A stretch of 64,000 nt of DNA from Streptomyces monomycini (lineage in GTDB: Bacteria; Actinomycetota; Actinomycetes; Streptomycetales; Streptomycetaceae), in NCBI RefSeq assembly GCF_022271435.1, contig NZ_JAFIQY010000010.1, forward strand, positions 1 to 64,000, read 5' to 3'. Below the pieces are notes generated by a model. That model was given only the letters and a program-made list of their open reading frames with translations. It ran no database searches and was not told where the DNA came from. Positions within the stretch are counted from its first letter, which is position 1; each line of letters opens with the position of its first letter. The position numbers were made by a program, and so were the translations under genes. Positions 8,595-17,879 of the stretch are shown in pieces.

Positions 8595-8738
8595 GGTGGG
8601 AACATCCAGTTCTCTGAGGTCGGGTGGCCCCGTGAGACACACGGGGCAGCCTGACCATAGAGCGATATCTCCTACCGGTCACCGGCAAGGTGCCTGAATC
8701 GGGCAGAAGGCAGCACAAACCGCCGGGCCCGCCGCGCC

Positions 8739-9407
8739 TCAGCCGAAGGTGGAGCGCATCTCGTCGGCGACGTTGCGCTGACCGGTGACCACCTCGGCGC
8801 CGGGGTCGGACGCATCGGACGGGGACTCGGCGTCCACGACCGCCACCGTCTCCGCGATGAGGCGCAGCAGGTTGACGTACACCGGCAGTTCGGTCAGCGA
8901 CGGAGTGCTGAGGGAGAGCGTCAGCAGCTGGGCGCGGCTCGGTACGGGAATCTGCGCGTCCACGCGGGCGATGCCGAGCGGCTCCGCGCCCTCGGCCGGC
9001 ACCCATTCCGAGCCGTGGAAGGACACCACGCACGGCCCGGCGGGCACCCGCGTCACGCTGACGTCCGTCGTGGTGTGGGACAGCGCCTCCGCGAGACCGG
9101 TGGCGACGAGGTCGGCGTCGGTCGCGTCCGTGTCGTCGAGCCGGGCGACCACCGACGCCGTACTGACGCGGTCGTCCTCCATGCCCACGAAGCAGACACC
9201 GGCGTAGAACGCCCCGTCGTCGGCGAAGGTCCCGGCCATCTCGTCGTACACGGCCGCCATGGTGTCGCGCTGGAGATCGGTCCCCTCGGACCAGACGAGG
9301 TCCGCCATCTCCCGGATGCAGTCCTCACGGTAGGCGTCGTCGCCTTCGAGGCCGAGGGTGTGGAACCCGTCCGGTATCTCGATCTGGAGTTGGGTGAAGT
9401 TCTTCAT
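8739..9407 (-). CDS. Unknown protein, last gene of the type VII substrate operon
   Basis: Unrecognised 222-residue acidic soluble protein with no signal peptide or membrane segment. It begins MKNFTQLQIEIPDGFHTLG and is rich in Asp, Thr and Val, with predicted alternating beta strands. The ATG overlaps the stop of the preceding gene by four bases (ATGA) and follows CTCCGGAAAGCC, so it is co-translated with the ESX-type genes upstream. Position alone suggests a chaperone, regulator or immunity factor for the secreted effector (inference). I do not recognise a named family. Confidence 0.7.
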   Translation of the reverse strand: MKNFTQLQIEIPDGFHTLGLEGDDAYREDCIREMADLVWSEGTDLQRDTMAAVYDEMAGTFADDGAFYAGVCFVGMEDDRVSTASVVARLDDTDATDADLVATGLAEALSHTTTDVSVTRVPAGPCVVSFHGSEWVPAEGAEPLGIARVDAQIPVPSRAQLLTLSLSTPSLTELPVYVNLLRLIAETVAVVDAESPSDASDPGAEVVTGQRNVADEMRSTFG

Positions 9408-10015
9408 GGCTTTCCGGAGGGGGTGGTGGGGGGCGGGGCCGGGGCGATGCGCGGGGCGGGGATGGCCAGGACGAGGCCGTGGCGGTCGTCAGGGGTCAGG
9501 CAGTTTCCGATGGAACTTCCCGGCGCGACGATCCGCCAGCCGTCGGCCCGGGCGATGCGCCGGGCGGCTTCCGGCCCGCATCCGCGGTAGTGATGCGGGG
9601 GGACCGTGAACGCGATGTCGGCGTGCTCTCCATGCTCCGCAGGAATGTGCGTGATCTGGTACTTCAAGCTGCCCGAAAACGGATACTCGACCCGCCGGCC
9701 CAGCGGTGTCTTGATTTTCGGCACTTCCTTGCGCAGCTCGGGCAGGAGCGCCCGGAAGTGGTCTTCCCAACGGCCCGGGTTCCGGTTCCATTCGCGGGCG
9801 AGCCGCCGGGGACCGAGGTAGAGCGGGACGATGTAACTGAGACGGGGCTCGGTCTCGACGACCGCGTTCGCGAGGAACAAGCAGACGTACCAGGCCACCA
9901 GGAGCGCCAGAGCGCAGGGAAGCACCGGCCACTGCAGCACGAACCATACGAGGAGCCAGGTCCGGGACAGATAGGCGGGTCCGCCGCCGGTTTCGTGTCG
10001 GTGGTTCACGCTCAC
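9404..10015 (-). CDS. Membrane protein of the type VII substrate operon
   Basis: Unrecognised 203-residue protein. Two close hydrophobic segments lie near residues 18-35 and 37-53, then a soluble domain of about 150 residues with a basic helix (ARREWNRNP-like region) and a Pro-rich C-terminal tail. GTG at 10015 overlaps the TGA of the effector gene by four bases. Because GAGGGG lies directly against that codon, a second GTG two codons on (10009) may be the real start. An N-terminal membrane hairpin with a cytosolic domain beside a putative effector would suit an immunity or anchoring role (inference). Confidence 0.7.
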   Translation of the reverse strand: MSVNHRHETGGGPAYLSRTWLLVWFVLQWPVLPCALALLVAWYVCLFLANAVVETEPRLSYIVPLYLGPRRLAREWNRNPGRWEDHFRALLPELRKEVPKIKTPLGRRVEYPFSGSLKYQITHIPAEHGEHADIAFTVPPHHYRGCGPEAARRIARADGWRIVAPGSSIGNCLTPDDRHGLVLAIPAPRIAPAPPPTTPSGKP

Positions 10016-11454
10016 CCCTCGTTAGCAGTCTGATATATGCCCACCCCGGCGCTCACGGCCCCCTGTCCGACGAGCGGGCCCTTGGACCACCAGGACATGG
10101 GGTCGAGCGTGCCGTCCGCCCGGAGCGCCGCCTTGAAGGAATCGGCGTCCTTGACACCGGGGATCTTCGCCAGGGTCTTGGCCCAGCCCTGTTCCGTGGC
10201 GCCTGCCGCCATGGTGCCGCTGACCTGGTTCTCCCAGGCCAGCCGCATGCGGTTGCTGAACCCGTCCGCCTCGAAGACCCGCCCCGCCGGCGGTTGGTAG
10301 CGACCGATGCGCCGCCCCTGCGCAAGCTCGTCGCTGGAGGCCACGCCCCGCTGCACCAGCCCCTCAAGGTGGTTCACCCGGGCCACCTTGTCCACGCTCT
10401 GCACCTGCCGGGAGATTCCCGTCACCGCGTCGGGCACCGACGTGGTCCCCACCCGGACCTTGACCTTCCCCATCGCCCCCACCTTCGCGAACTTCCCGAA
10501 CGGAATCACCCCCACGGCATCCATCCCCAGATCCGTCCAACTCACCTTGGCTCCACCCAGCTTCGCCCCCGCATGTGCCGCCAGTGAGCCCAAGGACAGC
10601 GCGCCGCCCGCCAGCGCGAGGGCGCCGGACAGCGGCGGGCACCACATGGTGAGGAGGGAGAGGACGCCCAGGACTCCCGCGATGTTGCCGAGCCAGTCGC
10701 CGATCGTCTTCAGCAGGTCGGCGTGTTTGACGCACCATTCCTTGATGGCGTGGCCCATGCGCTTGAAGGCGTCGCCGAGGCGCTCGAAAAGGCTGATGTC
10801 CGGGGCGTTCTTGTTGGCCTTGCGCAGCCGGTCGGCGACGTCCCGCGCGTCGGACTGGTGGTGTTCGAGGAGTTCCTTGGCCTTCTTGATGATGTCGTCG
10901 AGCTCGTCCTTGGCCGCGTCGAGGCGCTTGCCGACGTCGTCGAGCTGCTGGCCGGCGGTCTTCAGGCGGGCCTGGGCGGCATCGAGCTTGCTCTGGGCCT
11001 CGTTGAGCGCCGACTGGTCGGTGTAGTACTGGCCGGCGAGCCGGAAGGCGGGGGCCGAGGCGGCCTGGTTGTAGTCGTTGGTCGCCCGGTCGTGGGCTGC
11101 CTCCTGCGTCTTGATGCGTTCCTTGGCCGCCTTGGCCTGCGCCTCGTACTGGCGGGCCGTGTTCTGGTAGCCGGACAGCTTGCCGCGCCAGCCGCCGAGC
11201 TGGGTGGACGCCTGCTTGAGCGCATCGACGCTGTCGGAGAGGGATTTCGGCAGGTCACCGACGTGCTGGGAGAAGGCGTTCGCCGCCAGGCCCTCCCACG
11301 TCTTGCCGCCCTTGGCGATGCCCATCAGCGTCTTGTGGGCGCTCTCCAGGCCGCCGGACGCGCGGTTGATCTTGTTGCTGAGGTCCTCGACGCTCTCGAC
11401 CTTGCCCGGGGCCGGGTTGAAGCCGAGGCCGGGGAATTCCTTGTCGTCGCTCAT
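10012..11454 (-). CDS. Putative type VII (ESX)-secreted effector
   Basis: A 480-residue protein. Residues 1-230 form a long helical coiled-coil region of the WXG100/T7SS-signal kind (GKTWEGLAANAF holds a W-x-G-like turn near residue 55), with many Ala/Gln/Lys heptads. Residues about 270-325 are hydrophobic and glycine-rich, as in the translocation segments of LXG/T7SS toxins. The last 150 residues, including QPPAGRVFEADGFSNRMR, form an unidentified C-terminal domain where a toxin would sit. ATG overlaps the upstream WXG100-like stop (ATGA). I infer a secreted effector with its small helical partner upstream; the activity is unknown. Confidence 0.75.
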   Translation of the reverse strand: MSDDKEFPGLGFNPAPGKVESVEDLSNKINRASGGLESAHKTLMGIAKGGKTWEGLAANAFSQHVGDLPKSLSDSVDALKQASTQLGGWRGKLSGYQNTARQYEAQAKAAKERIKTQEAAHDRATNDYNQAASAPAFRLAGQYYTDQSALNEAQSKLDAAQARLKTAGQQLDDVGKRLDAAKDELDDIIKKAKELLEHHQSDARDVADRLRKANKNAPDISLFERLGDAFKRMGHAIKEWCVKHADLLKTIGDWLGNIAGVLGVLSLLTMWCPPLSGALALAGGALSLGSLAAHAGAKLGGAKVSWTDLGMDAVGVIPFGKFAKVGAMGKVKVRVGTTSVPDAVTGISRQVQSVDKVARVNHLEGLVQRGVASSDELAQGRRIGRYQPPAGRVFEADGFSNRMRLAWENQVSGTMAAGATEQGWAKTLAKIPGVKDADSFKAALRADGTLDPMSWWSKGPLVGQGAVSAGVGIYQTANEG

Positions 11455-11858
11455 CGGGCACCCGCCCCGGGGGCGGCCGACGGGGACGGGGACGGTGCCG
11501 ACGGCCGCGGGCCGGCCGGGTACCCGCCCACGTTGGGCGGTGCCGGCTGGCCCGGCATCGGCGGGGCCGCGCCCTTGGTCATGGCGTCCCGGATGGCCTT
11601 TTCCGTCTCCGCGTAGTTGTTCTTGGTGGCCTTGAGCTTCTCCTCGATCTGCTGGGTGCCCTTCGCGATCTTCTTGATCGCGTCGTCCCAGCTGTCGTGG
11701 AATTCGTCGCAGGCGTGGTCGAGGGCCACGCTGCCGGTGCTCTTCGGCCCCACGTGCTCCAGGGCGTTGAGCGCCTTCTCCATGTCCTCGCGCCCGGTGC
11801 TCAACTGCCGTAGAAGCTGGTCGAGCTCGTGCGTCTCGACCTGGAACTTGCCGCCCAA
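11451..11858 (-). CDS. WXG100-like ESX secretion partner
   Basis: A 135-residue helical protein: helix one (about 8-35), a turn region VGPKSTGSVALDHACDEFHDSW, helix two (about 55-92), then a Pro/Ala/Ser-rich tail. The sharp turn has SW rather than the exact WxG, as often in Streptomyces members. NNYAETE after helix two fits the Y-x3-D/E type VII secretion signal. Such proteins dimerise and target partners to the ESX/EccC machinery, which is not in this window. It is the first gene of a four-gene operon in which every junction overlaps by four bases. A truncated relative lies at 38390. Confidence 0.8.
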   Translation of the reverse strand: MGGKFQVETHELDQLLRQLSTGREDMEKALNALEHVGPKSTGSVALDHACDEFHDSWDDAIKKIAKGTQQIEEKLKATKNNYAETEKAIRDAMTKGAAPPMPGQPAPPNVGGYPAGPRPSAPSPSPSAAPGAGAR

Positions 11859-11928
11859 CGTCTTCCCCCGTGTCTCGTCCGGTCTGCCACGGCATCGTAG
11901 TCAAACACGGTGACAGCGGACCCGGCCG

Positions 11929-11961
11929 CCCGCCCCGGCCGGCCGAAGTGACCGGGGCGGG
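11929..11961 (-). terminator. Candidate mfd terminator
   Basis: Perfect 10-base inverted repeat CCCGCCCCGG (11929-11938) and CCGGGGCGGG (11952-11961) with a 13-base loop, beginning four bases past the mfd stop on the minus strand. It separates mfd from the type VII operon on the same strand. Confidence 0.5.
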
Positions 11962-11965
11962 ACCG

Positions 11966-14900
11966 TCAGGACCCCAGGATCGACGTCAAGAACTCCCCGA
12001 CCCACGCCAGCAGCTCCCGTCCGACCAGCGGCTTTCCGCCGATCTTGCCGGTGGACGGGCGGGGGACCAGGGCCTGGCGGGTGGCGGGCTTGAGGACCGT
12101 GCGCGGGTAGAGGCGCTTGAGGCGCAGTTCCTGGGACTCGCGGAGTTCGACCGGGCCGAAGCGGACGTTGGAGCCCTGGAGCGTGATGTCCGTGACGCCG
12201 CAGGAGCGGGCGAGCATCCGCAGGCCGGCGACCAGGAGGAGGTTCTCGACCGGCTCGGGCAGCTTGCCGTAGCGGTCGGTCAGCTCCTCGCGGACGGCCG
12301 TGATGTCCTCCTCCGAGGACGCCGCGGCGATCGCCCGGTACGCCTGGAGGCGCAGCCGCTCGCCCGGGGCGTAGTCGTGCGGGACGTGCGCGTCCACCGG
12401 CAGTTCGATCTTGACCTCCAGCGGCGGCTCCTCCTCCACGCCGCCCTCCAGGGACGCCCGGTAGTCGGCGACCGCCTCGCCCACCATCCGTACGTACAGG
12501 TCGAAGCCGACGCCGGCGATGTGGCCGGACTGCTCGCCGCCGAGGAGGTTGCCCGCGCCGCGGATCTCCAGGTCCTTCATCGCGACGTACATGCCCGCGC
12601 CCATCTCCGTGTGCTGGGCGATGGTCGCGAGACGCTCGTGGGCGGTCTCCGTCAGGGGCTTCTCCGGCGGGTAGAGGAAGTAGGCGTAACCGCGCTCGCG
12701 GCCACGGCCGACGCGGCCGCGCAGCTGGTGCAGCTGGGACAGGCCGAAGTTGTCGCCGCGCTCGACGATCAGGGTGTTGGCGTTGGAGATGTCGATGCCG
12801 GACTCGACGATGGTCGTGGAGACGAGCACGTCGAACTTCTTCTCCCAGAAGTCGACCACGACCTGTTCGAGCTGCGCCTCGCCCATCTGGCCGTGCGCGG
12901 TCTGGATACGGGCCTCCGGCACGATCTCGCGCAGCCGGGCCGCCGCCCGGTCGATGGACTCGACGCGGTTGTGGATGTAGAAGACCTGGCCCTCACGCAG
13001 CAGTTCACGCCGGATGGCGGCGCCGATCTGCTTCTGCTCGTAGGGCCCGACGAACGTCAGGACCGGGTGCCGCTCCTCCGGCGGGGTGGTGATCGTCGAC
13101 ATCTCCCGGATGCCGGTCACCGCCATTTCGAGCGTACGGGGAATGGGCGTGGCGGACATCGTCAGCACGTCCACGTTGGCGCGCAGCTTCTTCAGCTGCT
13201 CCTTGTGCTCGACGCCGAAGCGCTGCTCCTCGTCCACGATGACCAGGCCCAGGTCCTTGAACTTGGTCTCGGAGGAGAACAGCCGGTGGGTGCCGATGAC
13301 CAGGTCGACCGAGCCGTCCTTGAGACCTTCGAGGGTGGCCTTGGCCTCGGTGTCCGTCTGGAAGCGGCTGAGCGCCTTGACGACGACCGGGAACTGGCCG
13401 TACCGCTCGGTGAACGTGCCGAAGTGCTGCTGCACCAGCAGCGTCGTCGGCACCAGCACCGCGACCTGCTTGCCGTCCTGGATGGCCTTGAACGCCGCGC
13501 GCACCGCGATCTCGGTCTTGCCGTAACCGACGTCGCCGCAGATCAGCCGGTCCATCGGGACGGACTTCTGCATGTCCTCCTTGACCTCGGCGATCGTCGT
13601 GAGCTGGTCGGGCGTCTCCGCGTACGGGAACGCGTCCTCCAGTTCGCGCTGCCAGGGGGTGTCCGGGCCGAAGGTGTGGCCGGGCGCCGCCATCCGCGCC
13701 GAGTACAGCTTGATCAGGTCGGCGGCGATCTCCTTGACGGCCTTCTTGGCGCGCGCCTTGGTCTTCGTCCAGTCGGCGCCGCCCAGGCGGTGCAGCGTCG
13801 GCGCCTCACCGCCCACGTACTTGGTGACCTGCTCCAGCTGGTCGGTGGGGATGTACAGGCGGTCGCCGGGCTGGCCGCGCTTGGCCGGCGCGTACTCCAC
13901 CAGCAGGTACTCGCGGGTGGCGCCCTGGACCGTGCGCTGCACCATCTCGATGTACCGGCCCACGCCGTGCTGCTCGTGGACGATGAAGTCGCCCGCCTGG
14001 AGGGTCAGCGGGTCGATGGTCTTACGGCGGCGGGCCGGCATCCGGCCCAGTTCCTTGCTCGCCGACTTCTGGCCGGTCAGGTCCGTCTCGGTCAGCACCG
14101 CCAGCTTCAGGCCCGGGTCGATGAAGCCGTTGTCGAGGCAGCCGCACGAGACGTGCACGACCGACGGGGACAGCTCGCCCAGCTCCGGGTCGAGGCGGGC
14201 CGCGATGTTCTCGTCGCCCAGCACCTCGACCGTACGGGCGGCCGGGCCGTGCCCCTCGGTGATGAACACCGAACGCCAGCCGTCCGCGATCCAGCGCTTG
14301 GTGTCGGCCAGCGCCCGCTGGGTGTCGCCGCGGTACGTCTCCGGGGCGTGCATCCCCAGCTTGAGGGTGTCCTCGTCCAGCTCCTCGTCGGCGGCGAACG
14401 GGCTCACCGTCCACCACATCATGCCCAGCTCACGGGCCCGGTCCCGGACATCGGCGACGCCCCAGAGGGAGGCGGCGCCGACATCGATAGGGGCCTTCCC
14501 TCCGCCCGCGCTCGCCGCCCACGACGCCTGGAGGAACTCCTGCGACGTGGCCACCAGGTCGGCGGCACGCGTCCGTACCCGCTCCGGGTCGCACACCACC
14601 GTCATGCTGCCCGCCGGCAGCACGTCCAGCAGCAGCTCCATGTCGTCGACCAGCACCGGGGCCAGCGACTCCATGCCCTCGACGGCGATCCCCTCGGCGA
14701 TCTTGCCCAGCAGCTCGCCCAGCTCCGGATGCTGCTCCGCGAGGTCCGCGGCCCGCGCCCGCACCTGGGCCGTCAGCAGCAGCTCACGGCACGGCGGCGC
14801 CCACAGCCCGTGCTCCGCCACCTCCAGGGACCGCTGGTCGGCGACCTTGAAGTAGCGGATCTCCTCGACGTCGTCGCCCCAGAACTCGATCCGCAGCGGG

Positions 14901-15505
14901 TGTTCCTCGGTCGGCGGGAACACGTCCAGGATGCCGCCGCGCACCGCGAACTCGCCGCGCTTCTCGACCAGTTCGACGCGGGCGTAGGCGGCGGCCGCCA
15001 GCCCGTCCACGATCTCTTCCAGGTCCGCCGTCTGCCCGGTGCGCAGCGCCACGGGCTCCAGGTCACCCAGGCCCTTGACCTGCGGCTGGAGCACGGAGCG
15101 TACGGGCGCGACGACCACCTGCACCGGGCCGGCGGTGGGGTCGTCCTGGCTGGGGTGGGCGAGGCGGCGCAGCACCGCGAGGCGGCGGCCGACGGTGTCC
15201 GAGCGCGGCGAGAGCCGTTCGTGCGGCAGCGTCTCCCAGGACGGGTACTCCACCACCGCGTTCTCCTCGCCGGCCGGCATCAGCGAGCGCAGCGCGGCGG
15301 CCAGGTCCTCGGCCTCCCGGCCGGTGGCGGTCACCGCCAGGACCGTACGGGAGCTGCGGCGCGCGAGGGCGGCGATGGAGAACGGACGGGCGGCGGGCGG
15401 GCCGACCAGGTCCACCTGGGGACGGTTGCCGTCTGCCGCGGCCCGCACGGCTTCGGCGAGCGCCGGGTCCTGGGCGACGGCGTCGAGCAGACCAGTCAGG
15501 CTCAT
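11966..15505 (-). CDS. mfd: Transcription-repair coupling factor Mfd
   Basis: A 1179-residue protein, the normal family length. Mfd binds stalled RNA polymerase, pushes it off DNA with ATP-driven translocation and recruits UvrA for nucleotide excision repair. Seen in order: UvrB-like N-terminal modules (to about 350), the RNA-polymerase-interacting CarD-like domain with DFIVHEQHGVGRY, helicase motifs GDVGYGKTEIA (Walker A), VDEEQRFGV (DEEQ box), SATPIPRT and QLRGRVGRG (motif VI), then the C-terminal TRCF domain. ATG at 15505 gives the MSLTGLLD start typical of Streptomyces Mfd; the longer frame upstream is low-complexity and antisense to the exporter gene. Cytoplasmic, monocistronic by context. 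Confidence 0.98.
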   Translation of the reverse strand: MSLTGLLDAVAQDPALAEAVRAAADGNRPQVDLVGPPAARPFSIAALARRSSRTVLAVTATGREAEDLAAALRSLMPAGEENAVVEYPSWETLPHERLSPRSDTVGRRLAVLRRLAHPSQDDPTAGPVQVVVAPVRSVLQPQVKGLGDLEPVALRTGQTADLEEIVDGLAAAAYARVELVEKRGEFAVRGGILDVFPPTEEHPLRIEFWGDDVEEIRYFKVADQRSLEVAEHGLWAPPCRELLLTAQVRARAADLAEQHPELGELLGKIAEGIAVEGMESLAPVLVDDMELLLDVLPAGSMTVVCDPERVRTRAADLVATSQEFLQASWAASAGGGKAPIDVGAASLWGVADVRDRARELGMMWWTVSPFAADEELDEDTLKLGMHAPETYRGDTQRALADTKRWIADGWRSVFITEGHGPAARTVEVLGDENIAARLDPELGELSPSVVHVSCGCLDNGFIDPGLKLAVLTETDLTGQKSASKELGRMPARRRKTIDPLTLQAGDFIVHEQHGVGRYIEMVQRTVQGATREYLLVEYAPAKRGQPGDRLYIPTDQLEQVTKYVGGEAPTLHRLGGADWTKTKARAKKAVKEIAADLIKLYSARMAAPGHTFGPDTPWQRELEDAFPYAETPDQLTTIAEVKEDMQKSVPMDRLICGDVGYGKTEIAVRAAFKAIQDGKQVAVLVPTTLLVQQHFGTFTERYGQFPVVVKALSRFQTDTEAKATLEGLKDGSVDLVIGTHRLFSSETKFKDLGLVIVDEEQRFGVEHKEQLKKLRANVDVLTMSATPIPRTLEMAVTGIREMSTITTPPEERHPVLTFVGPYEQKQIGAAIRRELLREGQVFYIHNRVESIDRAAARLREIVPEARIQTAHGQMGEAQLEQVVVDFWEKKFDVLVSTTIVESGIDISNANTLIVERGDNFGLSQLHQLRGRVGRGRERGYAYFLYPPEKPLTETAHERLATIAQHTEMGAGMYVAMKDLEIRGAGNLLGGEQSGHIAGVGFDLYVRMVGEAVADYRASLEGGVEEEPPLEVKIELPVDAHVPHDYAPGERLRLQAYRAIAAASSEEDITAVREELTDRYGKLPEPVENLLLVAGLRMLARSCGVTDITLQGSNVRFGPVELRESQELRLKRLYPRTVLKPATRQALVPRPSTGKIGGKPLVGRELLAWVGEFLTSILGS

Positions 15506-15712
15506 GAGTATGGCTTTTCCGTCCCGGTGAGGCGAACAACGCGAGCAGCCCGGCACGTGCGACGGGCCGGGTTTCCCCAAGAGTACGACTCCCTGCTGAC
15601 ACCCGCGTTCCACTCGCCCCGGCAACCCGCCCGACCCGGACGCGGGATTCCGTTCCGGTAGCGGCGCCCGCGTGGAAGGGTGTCGCGTACACGCAAAAGC
15701 CGAGGGGGGCAC

Positions 15713-17800
15713 GTGAGTCAGGACAGCAGGAACGGCCACCGCGCGAGCGGCCGGACGGAAACGGAAGGGGCGGCGGGGACGGTGAACAGCACCACCGGCC
15801 GGGGTGCAGGGGCCGGCGGGGACGCGGGGGCCGGGACGGGCGCGGGAGCCGGGACGGGGGCCGGGGCCGGGGCCGGGGCCGGGGCCGGTCGGAGTATGGA
15901 GGCCGGGCGGGGCGCGGAAGCCGGGCGGAGTACGGAGGCCGGGCGGGTTACGGGGCCCAGGCGGAGCGCCGAGGCCGGGCGGGGCGGTGGGGTTCCGCCG
16001 TCCGGGGCGGGCGCCGGGGCCGGGTCGGGCGCGGCGGCCGAGGCGGCCGCCGCCCCCGTACCCCCGATACCCCGGGCCCCCGCCGGGCGCGGCCGTGTCG
16101 TGGCCGCCCTGATGCTCTGCATGGCGCTCGCCGCGCTCGATTCGACGATCATCGCGACCGCCGTCCCGCAGATCGTCGGCGACCTCGGCGGATTCGCCGT
16201 GTTCTCCTGGCTCTTCTCGGGCTATCTGCTCGCCGTCACCGTCACCCTGCCCGTCTACGGCAAGCTCTCCGACACCTTCGGCCGCAAACCCATCCTGATC
16301 ACCGGCGTGATCATCTTCCTGGCCGGGTCGCTGCTGTGCGCGGCCGCCTGGAACATGGCCTCCCTCATCGCCTTCCGCGTCCTGCAAGGGCTGGGCGGCG
16401 GCGCCCTCCAGGGCACCGTCCAGACCATCGCCGCCGACCTCTACCCGATGAAGGAACGGCCCAAGATCCAGGCCAGGCTGTCCACCGTCTGGGCGACCTC
16501 CTCGGTCGCCGGTCCCGCCCTCGGCGGCCTGCTCGCCGCCTACGCCGACTGGCGCTGGATCTTCCTGGTCAACCTGCCGGTGGGCGCCCTCGCGCTCTGG
16601 CTCGTCGTCCGGCACTTCCGCGAATCACTGCCCGCGCGGGACCGCACCCGGCGCCCCCGGGTCGACTGGCCCGGCGCGCTCGCCATCTTCGCCTGCGGCG
16701 GCCTGCTGCTGACCGCCCTCGTCCAGGGCGGCGTCGCCTGGCCCTGGCTCTCCGTGCCCTCGCTGCTGTTCTTCGCGGGCAGCGCGCTCTGCGGCGCCGC
16801 CACCGTCCTCATCGAACGCCGCGCCGCCGAACCGATCATCCCGGGCTGGGTCTGGCGCCGCCGGACGATCTCGGCCGTCAACCTGGCGCTCGGCTCGGGC
16901 GGCCTGCTCATGGTCGCGCCGACCGTCTTCCTGCCCACCTACGCCCAGGCCGTACTGGGCCTGGGCCCGATCGCGGCCGGCTTCGTGCTCTCCACCATGA
17001 CCCTGAGCTGGCCGGTGTCCGCCGCGCTGAGCAGCCACGTCTACAACCGCGTCGGCATCCGCAACTGCGCCATGATCGGCATCGGCGCCGCCACGCTCGT
17101 CCTGCTCAGCTTCCTGCTGCTCCCCTACCCCGGTGCAGCCTGGCAGCCCGCGCTGCTGATGTTCGCGCTCGGCGCCGCGCTCGGGATCTTCCAGCTGCCG
17201 CTGATCATCGGCGTGCAGTCCTCGGTCGGCTTCGAGGAGCGCGGTACCGCGACCGCCTCGATCCTCTTCTGCCGCCAGGTCGGCCAGTGCGTCGGCGCCG
17301 CCCTCTTCGGCGCCGTCGCCAACGCCACCCTCAACGGCCGGCTGGCCACCGCGCCCACGGACATCCGGCCGGGCCTGCCCGACGACCTGGACTCCGTCTC
17401 GCACGCCCTGGCCAGCGCCGGCGCGCTCACCGACCAGGCCGCCGACTACCTGCGGCGCGCCGTGGACGTCACCGTCGAGCACGTCTACCTCGGTGCCGCG
17501 GCCGCCGCCGGTCTCGCCTTCCTGATCCTGCTGTTGCTCGCGCCGCGCCGCTTCCCGGTCCACGGGGAGCCGGGGAACGGGCCGGGAGACACGTCCGGGG
17601 ACGGGACAGAGAACGGCGCCGGCATCGGGGCCGGGTCCGGGGCTGGAGCCGGTACGGGCAGTACAGCTAGTACAGGCAGTACAGCCGGTACGGGCAGTAC
17701 AGCCGGTACGGGCGGTACAGCCGGTACGAGCGGTACAGCCGGTACGAGCGGTACGGGTGGAGAGGAGCAGCCGGCGGCCGGGTCCGCGAGCGGCGGCTGA
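15713..17800 (+). CDS. DHA2/EmrB-QacA MFS exporter with low-complexity termini
   Basis: A 695-residue drug/proton antiporter-type transporter. The first about 125 residues are Gly/Ala repeats (GAGAGTGAGAGAGAGAG then EAGR repeats). A core of about 480 residues with 14 hydrophobic segments contains motif DSTIIATAVPQIVGDL (D1 region) and GKLSDTFGRKP (motif A), as in DHA2 exporters. The C-terminus repeats TGSTAG-like hexapeptides. Known role: proton-driven export of drugs or metabolites; substrate unknown. The GTG at 15713 follows GAGGGGGG. It is divergent from mfd. The tails are probably cytoplasmic and come from DNA repeat expansion. Confidence 0.9.
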   Translation: MSQDSRNGHRASGRTETEGAAGTVNSTTGRGAGAGGDAGAGTGAGAGTGAGAGAGAGAGRSMEAGRGAEAGRSTEAGRVTGPRRSAEAGRGGGVPPSGAGAGAGSGAAAEAAAAPVPPIPRAPAGRGRVVAALMLCMALAALDSTIIATAVPQIVGDLGGFAVFSWLFSGYLLAVTVTLPVYGKLSDTFGRKPILITGVIIFLAGSLLCAAAWNMASLIAFRVLQGLGGGALQGTVQTIAADLYPMKERPKIQARLSTVWATSSVAGPALGGLLAAYADWRWIFLVNLPVGALALWLVVRHFRESLPARDRTRRPRVDWPGALAIFACGGLLLTALVQGGVAWPWLSVPSLLFFAGSALCGAATVLIERRAAEPIIPGWVWRRRTISAVNLALGSGGLLMVAPTVFLPTYAQAVLGLGPIAAGFVLSTMTLSWPVSAALSSHVYNRVGIRNCAMIGIGAATLVLLSFLLLPYPGAAWQPALLMFALGAALGIFQLPLIIGVQSSVGFEERGTATASILFCRQVGQCVGAALFGAVANATLNGRLATAPTDIRPGLPDDLDSVSHALASAGALTDQAADYLRRAVDVTVEHVYLGAAAAAGLAFLILLLLAPRRFPVHGEPGNGPGDTSGDGTENGAGIGAGSGAGAGTGSTASTGSTAGTGSTAGTGGTAGTSGTAGTSGTGGEEQPAAGSASGG
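17654..17761 (+). repeat. Six 18-base tandem repeats in exporter C-terminus
   Basis: Six consecutive 18-base units, consensus close to ACGGGCAGTACAGCCGGT, encode hexapeptides TGSTAS, TGSTAG, TGSTAG, TGGTAG, TSGTAG and TSGTGG. The copies differ by single substitutions and keep the reading frame, indicating recent slippage. Confidence 0.85.
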
Positions 17801-17813
17801 CGGCGCTACGGGG

Positions 17814-17866
17814 CCCGGCGGGGAAGGGACGCGCGCCGCTCGGCGCCCGCCGCCCTCCCCGCCGGG
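17814..17866. terminator. Bidirectional terminator between convergent genes
   Basis: Eleven-base perfect inverted repeat CCCGGCGGGGA (17814-17824) and TCCCCGCCGGG (17856-17866) between the convergent exporter and coiled-coil genes. The 31-base loop can form additional pairs. Confidence 0.55.
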
Positions 17867-17879
17867 TTCGCGGCCCGTG

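Noticed and set aside
11870..15661. Open frame of more than 1200 codons on the plus strand opposite mfd, and similar long frames opposite the methylase, ppc and glmU
   Set aside because: Artefacts of high GC: composition is Val/Leu/Gly/Arg/Asp-rich without motifs, there are no ribosome sites, and the opposite strand has clear conserved genes.
15506..16615. N-terminal extension of the mfd frame by about 370 codons
   Set aside because: Low-complexity and antisense to the exporter; the MSLTGLLD start matches family length.
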